Shown piece by piece: positions 17,297-25,184 of a stretch of DNA of 64,000 bases. How positions within the stretch are numbered: position 1 is the stretch's first letter; every line of letters starts with the position of its first letter. A program made the position numbers and the translations under genes. Origin of the DNA: MH13 sp040219355. GTDB taxonomy: Bacteria > Pseudomonadota > Alphaproteobacteria > Rhizobiales > MH13. The DNA is taken from contig JAVJSN010000009.1 of assembly GCA_040219355.1 (NCBI GenBank), forward strand, positions 1 to 64,000, in the 5' to 3' direction. The notes under the pieces were generated by a model. It was not told the DNA's origin. It made no database searches and saw nothing but the letters and a program-made list of their open reading frames with translations.

Positions 17297-18895
17297 TCAC
17301 TCGAAAACCAGACTTCCGTCAGGACCAGATTCTCGTCCAATGGCTGGCTGGTCTGTCCAGGTCTTGATAAATTCGCCTGCAACATGCGCCGGCGAAGGCT
17401 TTAAAAACCAATAGCCTTGCGCCGTGTCACAACCAAGCTGCTGCAATGCGGCCGCCTCGTCCACGCCTTCAACGCCTTCGCCCACCGTCTTGAGACTCAA
17501 ACTGGAGCACAAATTGATAATCGATTTCACAATGGCGTAGCTGCTGTGAACCTTGTGGCAGTCGGCAACGAAGGACTTGTCGATTTTCACCGTATCGAAG
17601 GGCAACTGGCTCAGATAGGTCAAAGACGAATAGCCTGTTCCGAAGTCGTCTAGCGCGAACCGAATGCCGCTCGCTCGAAGGCGCTTCATTGCTTCTCCTG
17701 CTGCGCTCATATCGCGCACGACAGCGTTCTCCGTGATCTCAAGCACCAGCCTATGGGGATCAAAACCATAGGTCCGCAACGAATCTAGCAACGTGTCGAC
17801 AAATCGGTCGTCCGCCAATTGAACAGGGGAAACATTGACCGATACCTTGATGTGATGGGGCCAGGTGCGCGCTGCGACACAGACTTTTTTCAAGAGGCAT
17901 TCGAACAGTTCGCCGATAACACCCACATCTTCGGCTACCGCGATAAACGCTCCAGGGGCTATGACGCCGCGCGTTGGGTGCGCCCAACGCGCCAAGGCTT
18001 CAAAACCAACCAAATGCCCAGATTTCAGGGAAATCAAAGGCTGAAAATAGGGTTCGAACTGGTTCGCTTCCAAAGCTTTCTTGATGTCGGCCGCCAGCGC
18101 CAAGAATTGGCGCTGCTCCTCGTCTAACGCCGCGTCGTAATAGATCGCCGAATTTTTGCCTGCTCTTCCAGCGCGATGGAGAGCAACACCAGCGCGCCGC
18201 AGAAGCGTATCAGACGACACGCCGTCTTTGGGGCAACGAGCAATACCAAAATTGGCTGAAAGGGCCGTCGGAAACCCTTGACTGGTTTCAAGATGGGTCG
18301 CCAAATTCACCACCGGCTCAACAACAGTCTCAGCAAGAGAAATCTGCCCATCCATGGCAACGACCAGGGCAAATGAACCATCTCGCATCCTTGCCACGAG
18401 GTGGCTACCAGGCTGGCTTACAAAGAGCTCAGTCAGGCGCTGGCCGAATTCTTTGAGCAGATGATCCCCAGTTGATTGTCCAAGCAGGTCCAAGACGCGC
18501 TCAACGCCATCCAGTTGAATCAGAACAAGGGCGAAATGTCCTTCACCATCAGACAACGCACCGGTGCGCTGAAGCAGGTCTTCAGTGAGCTGGATTTGAT
18601 TGGGAAGGGAGGTCACGACGTCGCGCCGCACCAGAGAATGCAGGCGATCCTGCTCCAACTTGCGTTGTTGGGCTTCCCGGCGAACCCGTACAATTAGTAC
18701 AGCAATAAGCCCCAACAGCGTGGAGAAGGCTGCGACGACCACCTCATCCACCTCCCAAGCCTCATAAACTCTGGTTAGGTAGTATAGGTGTTCAAATGCG
18801 TCGAAAAAAGAAAGAACAAGCGCGAGTATGACACCGGCGCATATAATAAAAACATACGGAAATGCGTCAAAAAAGTGGGAATAGTGCTTGGACAA
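17297..18895 (-). CDS. Membrane GGDEF/EAL protein, probable c-di-GMP phosphodiesterase
   Basis: A 532-residue protein with two membrane segments (about 12-31 and 52-70), a degenerate GGDEF domain (about 90-255) and an EAL domain (about 270-520). The GGDEF signature is replaced by RDGSF at 171-175, so cyclase activity is unlikely. The EAL catalytic set appears complete: E299 (FEAL), N354, E386/E389 (EITEN), D416-D417 (DDFGTGYSS), K437 (KIDKSF), E473 (GEGVE) and Q493. The likely role is c-di-GMP breakdown, possibly with the GGDEF part as a GTP sensor. Its position among flagellar genes suggests control of motility. It is transcribed alone, opposite to flhA. Confidence 0.9.
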   Translation of the reverse strand: MSKHYSHFFDAFPYVFIICAGVILALVLSFFDAFEHLYYLTRVYEAWEVDEVVVAAFSTLLGLIAVLIVRVRREAQQRKLEQDRLHSLVRRDVVTSLPNQIQLTEDLLQRTGALSDGEGHFALVLIQLDGVERVLDLLGQSTGDHLLKEFGQRLTELFVSQPGSHLVARMRDGSFALVVAMDGQISLAETVVEPVVNLATHLETSQGFPTALSANFGIARCPKDGVSSDTLLRRAGVALHRAGRAGKNSAIYYDAALDEEQRQFLALAADIKKALEANQFEPYFQPLISLKSGHLVGFEALARWAHPTRGVIAPGAFIAVAEDVGVIGELFECLLKKVCVAARTWPHHIKVSVNVSPVQLADDRFVDTLLDSLRTYGFDPHRLVLEITENAVVRDMSAAGEAMKRLRASGIRFALDDFGTGYSSLTYLSQLPFDTVKIDKSFVADCHKVHSSYAIVKSIINLCSSLSLKTVGEGVEGVDEAAALQQLGCDTAQGYWFLKPSPAHVAGEFIKTWTDQPAIGRESGPDGSLVFE

Positions 18896-19084
18896 ATACG
18901 AATGCTCGCTTATCAGGCGAATTTATTATTTAGATTGCCGCCTAAATAATAGCGCAGAAACTCGGCGCAGCAAGCAAAAAGTGCGAAGGGCAAACGACGC
19001 AAAAACACCTACCGTCCAAACTGGGCAGGTCTATCCTGGTTTGCACACAATGATCATGTCCCAGCGTGCCGATCCTCAGCCAGC

Positions 19085-19165
19085 GTACCCGGCAAAAATC
19101 TTACCACTCTGCCCCTTCAGCAAGGCGCGGCTACAGCGCCACGAAAAATGGCTGGATGTGCTGAA
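19085..19165 (+). pseudogene. Relic of a small GNAT gene (3' end only)
   Basis: Translated in the plus frame this stretch gives KILPLCPFSKARLQRHEKW then LDVLN, matching the C-terminus of the GNAT gene at 16852-17154 at 18 of 25 residues. The acetyl-CoA-binding part is absent, there is no stop at the matching place, and the reading frame upstream is unrelated. Codon third positions have diverged, so it is an old or imported copy. It lies on the other side of the GGDEF/EAL gene from the intact copy. Confidence 0.65.
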
Positions 19166-19181
19166 CCAAAGCATTTTCAAC

Positions 19182-19212
19182 AAAAAAAGACCCGACGCTT
19201 GGCCGGGCCTTA
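19182..19212 (-). terminator. Rho-independent terminator after fliI-fliJ
   Basis: On the minus strand a short GC stem (GGCCCGGCC..GTCGGGTC region) is followed by a run of seven T. It lies 26 bases past the fliJ stop. Confidence 0.65.
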
Positions 19213-19237
19213 AACATTTATCCAATTGCAACGTCGA

Positions 19238-19660
19238 TCAGCCGATCATGCCACCACGTGTTCGGCGTGCTTGGCTGAGCTCTTCAAGCTCGGCCTGTTC
19301 GCGGGTCGCCATCGTGACACGTTGGGCCTCTTGATCACGCTCTTCAAGCAGCTCGACCTTTTTCAGATCTTCCACCGCCTCGGCCAACTCATCCTGAGCA
19401 GCCTCAAGCTGACCACGCAAATTGTCAGCAGACTCGCGCAGATTATCGCGGCGCTGCGCGGCAGCCTTGGCGTAGTTTGGATAGGCATAGTGACCCATAT
19501 CGGTGATACCGGCCTTCTCCTGCTCGATCGATACTTCTCGATCAAGCTCGCTCGCCATACGCTCAAAATCAGCCATCATGGCTTCAATCTGGCTCACCTG
19601 GCGGCGTTTCTCGTCAACTTGATACCGCTTCAGGCGGATCAGGCTTTCACGCGACTTCAT
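19238..19660 (-). CDS. fliJ: Flagellar export chaperone FliJ
   Basis: A 140-residue, highly charged and almost wholly coiled-coil protein starting MKSRESLIRLKRYQVDEKRR, the usual FliJ opening. FliJ is the central stalk of the FliI ATPase ring, comparable with the gamma subunit of F-ATPase. It follows fliI by 16 bases, and that pairing is the main support because FliJ sequences are weakly conserved. A terminator lies just downstream. Confidence 0.88.
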   Translation of the reverse strand: MKSRESLIRLKRYQVDEKRRQVSQIEAMMADFERMASELDREVSIEQEKAGITDMGHYAYPNYAKAAAQRRDNLRESADNLRGQLEAAQDELAEAVEDLKKVELLEERDQEAQRVTMATREQAELEELSQARRTRGGMIG

Positions 19661-19676
19661 GACTCAATACTCCCAA

Positions 19677-21002
19677 TCACGCGTCAGGCTCCCGATCCAC
19701 GATGCGGCCGAGAGCCTCATATCCTTCGTCTAGCGATGTCGCTTCACCCTTACGCTGGCTCAAAAACGCCTCCAGCTGCGGGTTGAGGGCAATAGCCTCA
19801 TCGACAACGCTGTCCGACCCTTGGCGATAAGCGCCCAAACGGATCAGTTCTTCCATATCGCCGAAAGAGCTTAATAAAGCGCGAGCACGGCGAACCGTTT
19901 CACGCGCACTTTCCGGCACACACCCAGGCATTGTGCGCGAAACTGATTTAAGAATGTTGATGGCCGGATACCGACCGCGTTCCGCAATGGCACGCTCCAT
20001 GACAATGTGACCATCAAGAATTGACCTTACGGCGTCGGCCACCGGCTCATTATGATCGTCACCTTCGACCAACACCGTGAAGAGCCCGGTTGTTGTTCCC
20101 TCCCCTTTCAGCCCAGGGCCAGCGCGCTCCAGAAGACGCGGAAGTTCGGTGAACACGGTCGGCGTATAGCCCTTCGTCGTCGGCGGTTCTCCACCTGCCA
20201 AACCGATCTCACGCTGGGCCATGGCAAAGCGGGTCACGCTGTCCATCATCAGCAAGACATTCTTGCCTTGCGAGCGGAAAAACTCTGAAATCGTCATGGC
20301 CATATAAGCCGCCTGACGTCGCATCAGCGCACTTTCATCCGATGTTGCGACCACCACGACGGCGCGTTTCATGCCCTCTGGCCCAAGGTCATCTTCAATG
20401 AATTCTTGCAGCTCGCGGCCGCGCTCACCAATCAACCCGATCACCGCCACGTCGGCCTTGGTGTTGGTGGCAAGCATCGACATCAACACCGATTTACCAA
20501 CACCAGAACCGGCAAAAATGCCCAAACGCTGCCCCTCGCAGCAGGTAACAAAGGTATTGAGCGCTCGCACACCCAAATCCAACGGCCCACCGACGCGCGA
20601 GCGACTTGCAGGTGGAGGTGGCGCCGCACGCAGATCAAAGGCATTGGCTCCGGCCGGTAGCAAGCCCTTGCCATCGATTGGGCGCCCTAAGGCATCCACG
20701 ACGCGGCCAAGCCAAGCCTGCGATGGTTTGGCCAAAGCCTCTGAGGCCACCAGCACCGCACGACACCCCAGGCGCATACCATCGAGCGGATCGTAGGGCA
20801 GGCAAAGCGCGCGTTCAGGTTTAAACCCGACAATCTCGACAAGAACTTCGCGGTCTTCGCTGATCTCGACAGAAAGTCGCGAGCCAACCGCCAACAAATG
20901 CAGCGGCCCGGCAATCTCCACCAAAAGGCCCTGTATGCCGGTGACACGCCCGAAGACCTCGCGGTCGAGAAGGTCGTCGATCTGATCGGCTAGGTCTTGC
21001 AT
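19677..21002 (-). CDS. fliI: Flagellum-specific ATPase FliI
   Basis: The hexameric ATPase of flagellar type III export. In the 441-residue protein the Walker A GSGVGKS is at 165-171 and the family sequences GLIGERGRELQEFIEDDLG, LLMMDSVTRFAMAQREIGLAGGEPPTTKGYTPTVF (Walker B LLMMDS) and GLFTVLVEGDDHNEPVAD follow in order. Length is normal. It is the first gene of a fliI-fliJ unit, divergent from ctrA across a 276-base regulatory gap. Confidence 0.97.
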   Translation of the reverse strand: MQDLADQIDDLLDREVFGRVTGIQGLLVEIAGPLHLLAVGSRLSVEISEDREVLVEIVGFKPERALCLPYDPLDGMRLGCRAVLVASEALAKPSQAWLGRVVDALGRPIDGKGLLPAGANAFDLRAAPPPPASRSRVGGPLDLGVRALNTFVTCCEGQRLGIFAGSGVGKSVLMSMLATNTKADVAVIGLIGERGRELQEFIEDDLGPEGMKRAVVVVATSDESALMRRQAAYMAMTISEFFRSQGKNVLLMMDSVTRFAMAQREIGLAGGEPPTTKGYTPTVFTELPRLLERAGPGLKGEGTTTGLFTVLVEGDDHNEPVADAVRSILDGHIVMERAIAERGRYPAINILKSVSRTMPGCVPESARETVRRARALLSSFGDMEELIRLGAYRQGSDSVVDEAIALNPQLEAFLSQRKGEATSLDEGYEALGRIVDREPDA

Positions 21003-21071
21003 GACAAGACCTTTCGTAGCGTCAAGAGTCTTTTCACGAACATTTAGTTCTCCGAAAGCGGTTGCGTCGCT

Positions 21072-21203
21072 GATTCGCCGTCTGGTAAATCTTAACGCAA
21101 TGCGGGCGAATCACCCCGCATGCTTTCTAAAGTGTTGCGTAAATCAGTCCTGTGGAAGGTGTTCTTAACCTTTCGCTTACCACTCACGGTTAGCGTTAAC
21201 GGC
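21072..21203 (+). promoter_or_regulatory. ctrA promoter region with CtrA-like box and GANTC methylation sites
   Basis: Between divergent fliI and ctrA lie GATTC (21072-21076) and GAATC (21108-21112), both GANTC targets of the CcrM methyltransferase. A CtrA-like element TTAACCTTTCGCTTACC (21165-21181) and a palindromic half-site cluster GGTTAGCGTTAACGG (21189-21203) follow. In Caulobacter ctrA is controlled by CcrM methylation and by CtrA itself. The arrangement here fits that model, but it is read by eye. Confidence 0.6.
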
Positions 21204-21278
21204 GGGGCAGAACGAAGCCCTTCGTTGTTTGGCGTTTTCGAGCGGCGAAAACCTAGGATAGGGCAAAAGGGGATTGGC

Positions 21279-21980
21279 ATGCGCGTTTTGCTAATCGAGG
21301 ATGACATCGCAACGTCTGAAAGCATCGAACTGATGCTGAAGTCCGAAGCATTTAATGTCTACACGACGGACCTTGGTGAAGAAGGCGTCGATCTCGGAAA
21401 ACTGTACGATTACGATATCATTCTTCTCGATTTGAACCTCCCGGACATGTCAGGGTACGAAGTGCTTCGCACGCTTCGCCTGGCAAAGGTTAAGACACCG
21501 ATCTTGATCCTCTCCGGTTTGGCAGGCATCGAGGACAAGGTTCGCGGTCTCGGCTTCGGCGCCGACGACTATCTGACCAAACCTTTTCATAAAGACGAGC
21601 TTGTTGCCCGCATCCACGCCATTGTGCGTCGGTCCAAGGGTCACGCTCAGTCTGTCATCACCACCGGTGATGTCACGGTTAACCTGGACACCAAAACCGT
21701 TGAAGTTGACGGCCAGCGTGTTCACCTAACCGGCAAAGAATACCAGATGCTGGAACTGCTTTCGCTGCGCAAAGGCACCACGCTCACCAAGGAAATGTTC
21801 CTCAACCACCTCTATGGCGGTATGGATGAGCCGGAACTGAAAATCATCGACGTGTTCATCTGTAAGCTTCGCAAGAAACTGGCAGCTGCCACTGGCGGTT
21901 CGAATTACATCGAAACCGTTTGGGGCCGTGGCTATGTGCTGCGCGATCCTGATGAATCCACGATGAAGCAAAGCGCCTAA
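21279..21980 (+). CDS. ctrA: Cell-cycle master regulator CtrA
   Basis: An OmpR-type response regulator of 233 residues. The receiver (1-115) starts MRVLLIEDD and has phospho-acceptor D51 (IILLDLNLPDMSGYEVLRTLR read in parts) and the KPF lysine. The C-terminal winged helix (about 125-230) ends in ETVWGRGYVLRDP. ILSGLAGIEDKVRGLGFGADDYLTKPFHKDEL (in parts) and the MFLNHLYGG segment are characteristic of CtrA rather than other OmpR regulators. The frame extends upstream to 21120, but the ATG at 21279 follows AAAAGGGG and gives the standard CtrA N-terminus. It should be phosphorylated through CckA-ChpT and control flagellar and division genes. Confidence 0.97.
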   Translation: MRVLLIEDDIATSESIELMLKSEAFNVYTTDLGEEGVDLGKLYDYDIILLDLNLPDMSGYEVLRTLRLAKVKTPILILSGLAGIEDKVRGLGFGADDYLTKPFHKDELVARIHAIVRRSKGHAQSVITTGDVTVNLDTKTVEVDGQRVHLTGKEYQMLELLSLRKGTTLTKEMFLNHLYGGMDEPELKIIDVFICKLRKKLAAATGGSNYIETVWGRGYVLRDPDESTMKQSA

Positions 21981-22021
21981 AGGCAACACTGCCCTAATAC
22001 CTCTTTCGCCAGAAAGTTTCA

Positions 22022-22048
22022 AACGCCGCCCCTTCGGGCGGCGTTTTT
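22022..22048 (+). terminator. Rho-independent terminator after ctrA
   Basis: AACGCCGCCC pairs with GGGCGGCGTT across a CTTC loop, followed by a T run. It is 42 bases after the ctrA stop. Confidence 0.93.
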
Positions 22049-22093
22049 GTTTGCGCACGGATGTTTGTCGATCGCGTGTCTGAAGCAGCCAGC

Positions 22094-22118
22094 AAAAAGC
22101 CCGGCCAAAGGCCGGGCT
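22094..22118 (-). terminator. Rho-independent terminator after cheR
   Basis: On the minus strand AGCCCGGCC pairs with GGCCGGGCT across a TTT loop, then TTTTT. It lies 40 bases past the cheR stop and closes the chemotaxis operon. Confidence 0.92.
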
Positions 22119-22157
22119 GTCTGAAAACGCTCGTGTGTGCGGATGTTTTCCGCTGAA

Positions 22158-23018
22158 CTATGCCGTCCGGCGGCTTGGAAACGCTGACACCGAACCTGCC
22201 ACAAAATTTGGGTTCGGCTGGTAAAGGCCACGGCTGCCCGGCACCGCCTTGAAAGCATCGGTCAGACCCACCACGGTTTCAGCGGCACCCAAAACCATGA
22301 AGGCATCAGGGGCCATCTGCTTGGCCACCCGTTCCAGAATGGCAATCTTGGCAGCTTGCTCAAAATAGATCAGCACGTTGCGAATAAACACCACATCAAA
22401 CGTGCCGAGCGCGCTGAAACTATCGAACAGATTTAACGGTCGGTACTGCACCATCTGCCGAATGGCCGGTGAGATTTCCCACGTTTCGCCCTTTTGAGTG
22501 AAATGGCTCAGAAGCATCTGGATTGGTAGACCGCGTTGAACCTCAAACTGTGAGTAGGTTCCAGCCTTTGCGCGCTCAAGAACTTCACGTGAAATATCGG
22601 TGCCGACGATTTCAAAGCGATAAGCGGACGTTTTCAGCCCCATATCTTTGATGATCATTGCCAAGGAGTAGGGCTCCTGCCCCGTCGAGGCAGCGGCACA
22701 CCAAATCCGAATTTTTCGCTGCGATTTACGCGCGTCCATCATTTGTGGAAGCATCACATTGGAAAAATGATCGAATGGCGTTTTATCGCGGAAGAAAAAG
22801 CTCTCATTGGTGGTCATCGCTTCAACCACAGCCTCGCCGGCTGTGCGCCCAAGAGGCGTTTTAAGCTTGGCCACAAGCGCTGAGATCGTATCCAAACCCT
22901 CTTTCCGAGCTACCGGCATCAAGCGGCTCTCGATGAGGTACTGTTTGTCATTGGATAGGATCAAGCCAGAGCGCTCTTTCAAGAAAGACCGCAGAAAATC
23001 GTAGTCTGCCGGTGTCAT
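22158..23018 (-). CDS. cheR: Chemotaxis protein methyltransferase CheR
   Basis: CheR methylates glutamates of chemoreceptors with S-adenosylmethionine. From this start the protein has 286 residues: an N-terminal helical domain, MTTNESFFFRD at 68-78 and the SAM-binding IRIWCAAASTGQEPYSLAM at about 103-121, then FDVVFIRNVLIYF. The frame runs upstream to 23123, but the ATG at 23018 follows AAAGGGGAG and overlaps the cheB stop by 4 bases (ATGA), which fixes the start. It is the last gene of the operon. Confidence 0.97.
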   Translation of the reverse strand: MTPADYDFLRSFLKERSGLILSNDKQYLIESRLMPVARKEGLDTISALVAKLKTPLGRTAGEAVVEAMTTNESFFFRDKTPFDHFSNVMLPQMMDARKSQRKIRIWCAAASTGQEPYSLAMIIKDMGLKTSAYRFEIVGTDISREVLERAKAGTYSQFEVQRGLPIQMLLSHFTQKGETWEISPAIRQMVQYRPLNLFDSFSALGTFDVVFIRNVLIYFEQAAKIAILERVAKQMAPDAFMVLGAAETVVGLTDAFKAVPGSRGLYQPNPNFVAGSVSAFPSRRTA

Positions 23019-24172
23019 GGGCGCTCCCCTTTCAACAGTTTGGCAATTTTGCCAGCAAGCAAATCCAGGGGCAGAACCGCACAACATGCCTTGTTTTGAA
23101 CAACGGCCTGCGGCATGCCCCAAACGACTGACGTCGCTTCATCCTGGGCGACGACACTGCCACCCGCATCGCTAATGCGTACAGCGCCCTTGCCGCCATC
23201 ATTGCCCATTCCGGTGAGCACAGCAGCCAAAACCGCTGAGCCAAAAACCTCGGCAATCGAGTCAAACAAAGGATCAACAGCGGGCTTGCAAAAATTCACC
23301 GGCGGACCGTCCGTGAGCGCGATCTTTGCGCCTCCAGCCTCCGGCTTGATAATCATGTGCTTTCCACCGGGGGCCACATAAATGTGACCAGGCTTCAGCA
23401 TTTCGCCATCGCGCCCTTCAGCAGCAGGCAGCCCGGCAGCCTTGCCGAGATTTTCTGCCAAGATGGCCGTAAATGTAGCCGGCATGTGCTGCGTCACCAC
23501 AATGGGCACGCGCGTTGCTGCGGGACCGACGGTTTTGAAAAACGTTGCGAGCGCCTGAGGGCCACCTGTTGATGAGCCGATGGCCAGAATGCGCGGAACA
23601 CTGGAAGACCAGCGGCGCATGTTGCCCGCTGATACCGCAGCTTTGTTTACGATAGATGGCGCCAGTGTGCTGGTCACCTTAACCGGGGCGTCCGGACGCG
23701 AGATATGCGGCGAGCGTGCTGTCGTTTGACCACGTGCGCCAAGGGCAATCACTTTTGCAACCAGATCACGCTTGAATTCAGGACTGGTAGAAACGCCGGA
23801 ATTGCTTTCCGGCTTGGGTACATAGTCTGCGGCGCCGAGTGAAAGCGCCTTCAAAGAAATTTCAGCGTTGCGCCGCGTCAACGTGGACGCCATGACGACT
23901 TGAACGCCCGGGCGCGCCTTCAACAGCAATGGCAAGGCTGTCAGCCCGTCCATTTCTGGCATCTCGATATCAAGCACCACCACATCGGGCTCAAGCTTGG
24001 CAATCTGCTCAACGGCCAGCTTGCCGGTGCGCAAGGTGCCAACGACCGCAAGCGCTGGATCCTCGTCGACCCAGCGGGCCATGAGCCCACGTGCCACAAC
24101 GGAATCATCAACCACCATCACGCGAACGGGATCGGTAACGGGTTTTGGTTGGCGGGCGGCAGTAGCTGACAT
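23015..24172 (-). CDS. cheB: Chemotaxis methylesterase/deamidase CheB
   Basis: CheB removes methyl groups from chemoreceptors. The 385-residue protein has a receiver domain with D68 (VVVLDIEMPEMDG) and the KP lysine, a linker of about 60 residues, and a methylesterase domain with catalytic S201 (GSSTGG), H229 (TQHMPATF) and the Asp in LTGMGNDG. The frame continues to 24205; Met at 24172 is preferred because it leads directly into the receiver, although its ribosome-binding site is weak. It overlaps cheR by 4 bases. Confidence 0.96.
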   Translation of the reverse strand: MSATAARQPKPVTDPVRVMVVDDSVVARGLMARWVDEDPALAVVGTLRTGKLAVEQIAKLEPDVVVLDIEMPEMDGLTALPLLLKARPGVQVVMASTLTRRNAEISLKALSLGAADYVPKPESNSGVSTSPEFKRDLVAKVIALGARGQTTARSPHISRPDAPVKVTSTLAPSIVNKAAVSAGNMRRWSSSVPRILAIGSSTGGPQALATFFKTVGPAATRVPIVVTQHMPATFTAILAENLGKAAGLPAAEGRDGEMLKPGHIYVAPGGKHMIIKPEAGGAKIALTDGPPVNFCKPAVDPLFDSIAEVFGSAVLAAVLTGMGNDGGKGAVRISDAGGSVVAQDEATSVVWGMPQAVVQNKACCAVLPLDLLAGKIAKLLKGERP

Positions 24173-24259
24173 AGACGTCACTCTAACAAGAGAACCCGCG
24201 CACACTCACGCGGTGGGAATTGGGTATTGGAAAGCAGAGGATCGGGCCGACGCGAACGT

Positions 24260-24625
24260 CTAAGTTAAGCCCACTTCGGCAAACTTGGCCTCAACGATCT
24301 CGCGATCGAACGGCTTCATAATGTACTCGTTCGCCCCTGCACGCATTGCCTTGGCGATATGGGCAACATCATTTTCCGTGGTGCAGAACACAACCTTCGG
24401 CTCCATCCCACCCTCTTCGGCGCGCAACGCCTTCAAGAATTCAAGACCGTCCATGACCGGCATGTTCCAATCCAAGAAAATGGAGTCCGGCATAGCTTCG
24501 CGGCACATTTCCAGCGCCTCTTGACCATCGGCAGCCTCCAGAACTTCAAAATGCAAGTCCTCTAGAATGCGCCGCGCGACTTTTCGGATCACGCTGGAAT
24601 CATCAACAACCAGGCAGGTTTTCAT
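24260..24625 (-). CDS. cheY: Chemotaxis response regulator CheY
   Basis: A single-domain response regulator of 121 residues: MKTCLVVDDSS with acidic pair D8-D9, phospho-acceptor D52 (SIFLDWNMPVMDG), a Thr in FCTTEND and Lys in IMKPFD. It is the operon's motor-binding output or a phosphate sink; alphaproteobacteria often have several. AAAGGAC precedes the ATG at 24625, which is preferred over in-frame codons to 24694 that would overlap cheW. It lies between cheW and cheB. Confidence 0.95.
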   Translation of the reverse strand: MKTCLVVDDSSVIRKVARRILEDLHFEVLEAADGQEALEMCREAMPDSIFLDWNMPVMDGLEFLKALRAEEGGMEPKVVFCTTENDVAHIAKAMRAGANEYIMKPFDREIVEAKFAEVGLT

Positions 24626-24674
24626 TGCGAAGTGTCCTTTCAAGAACCGGTTTAGCCCAGTATTTGGGAAGCGC

Positions 24675-25184
24675 TTATGCAGCGGCGCTGACACTCATCG
24701 ACTGCAGCACGCTATCTACATCAAGGATTACCATCAGCGTTCCTTCCAAACGGTGAACGCCGGCGGAAATCGTCGCCCAACGCGGATCAAGGTTCACCGG
24801 ATTGGGTTCGCGTTCACCCATCGGCAGGTTCAGCACTTCGCCCACCCGGTCGATGATCAAGCCGTAGCTTTCGCCTTTATAATCGATACCAACGGCCATT
24901 CGGTTCATCGACTCATCAGGTTTGGGTAGATCGAGCTTCCAACGCATATCGATGGCTGTGACAATGCGACCACGCAGGTTGAGAACCCCTGCGACCTCTT
25001 TGTCGGACAGCGGCACAGGTGTCATCGCATCGGGCGTGAACACATCGTGCACGCGACTGATGGGAAGACCAAACAGCTGATCGGCGATGTAAACCGTCAC
25101 ATATTGCGTTACATCTTTGGACAGCACGTCGAGGCCAGAGGCTATCCGGCTGTCATTTTTGCTTGCTTCACGAATGGCGCTCAT
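24675..25184 (-). CDS. cheW: Chemotaxis adaptor CheW
   Basis: A 169-residue CheW adaptor coupling receptors to CheA. The CheW domain spans about 25-160 (YVTVYIADQLFGLPISRVHDVF, LSDKEVAGVLNLRGRIVTAIDMR, GLIIDRVGEVLNLP read in parts). A short N-terminal extension of about 25 residues precedes it. The start ATG overlaps the cheA stop (ATGA), so translation is coupled. Confidence 0.96.
   Translation of the reverse strand: MSAIREASKNDSRIASGLDVLSKDVTQYVTVYIADQLFGLPISRVHDVFTPDAMTPVPLSDKEVAGVLNLRGRIVTAIDMRWKLDLPKPDESMNRMAVGIDYKGESYGLIIDRVGEVLNLPMGEREPNPVNLDPRWATISAGVHRLEGTLMVILDVDSVLQSMSVSAAA

Noticed and set aside
18888..19334. A 148-codon plus-strand frame between the EAL gene and fliJ
   Set aside because: Only the short GNAT-like end inside it is meaningful. 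The remainder crosses a terminator and antisense fliJ sequence, so it is listed as a relic, not a gene.
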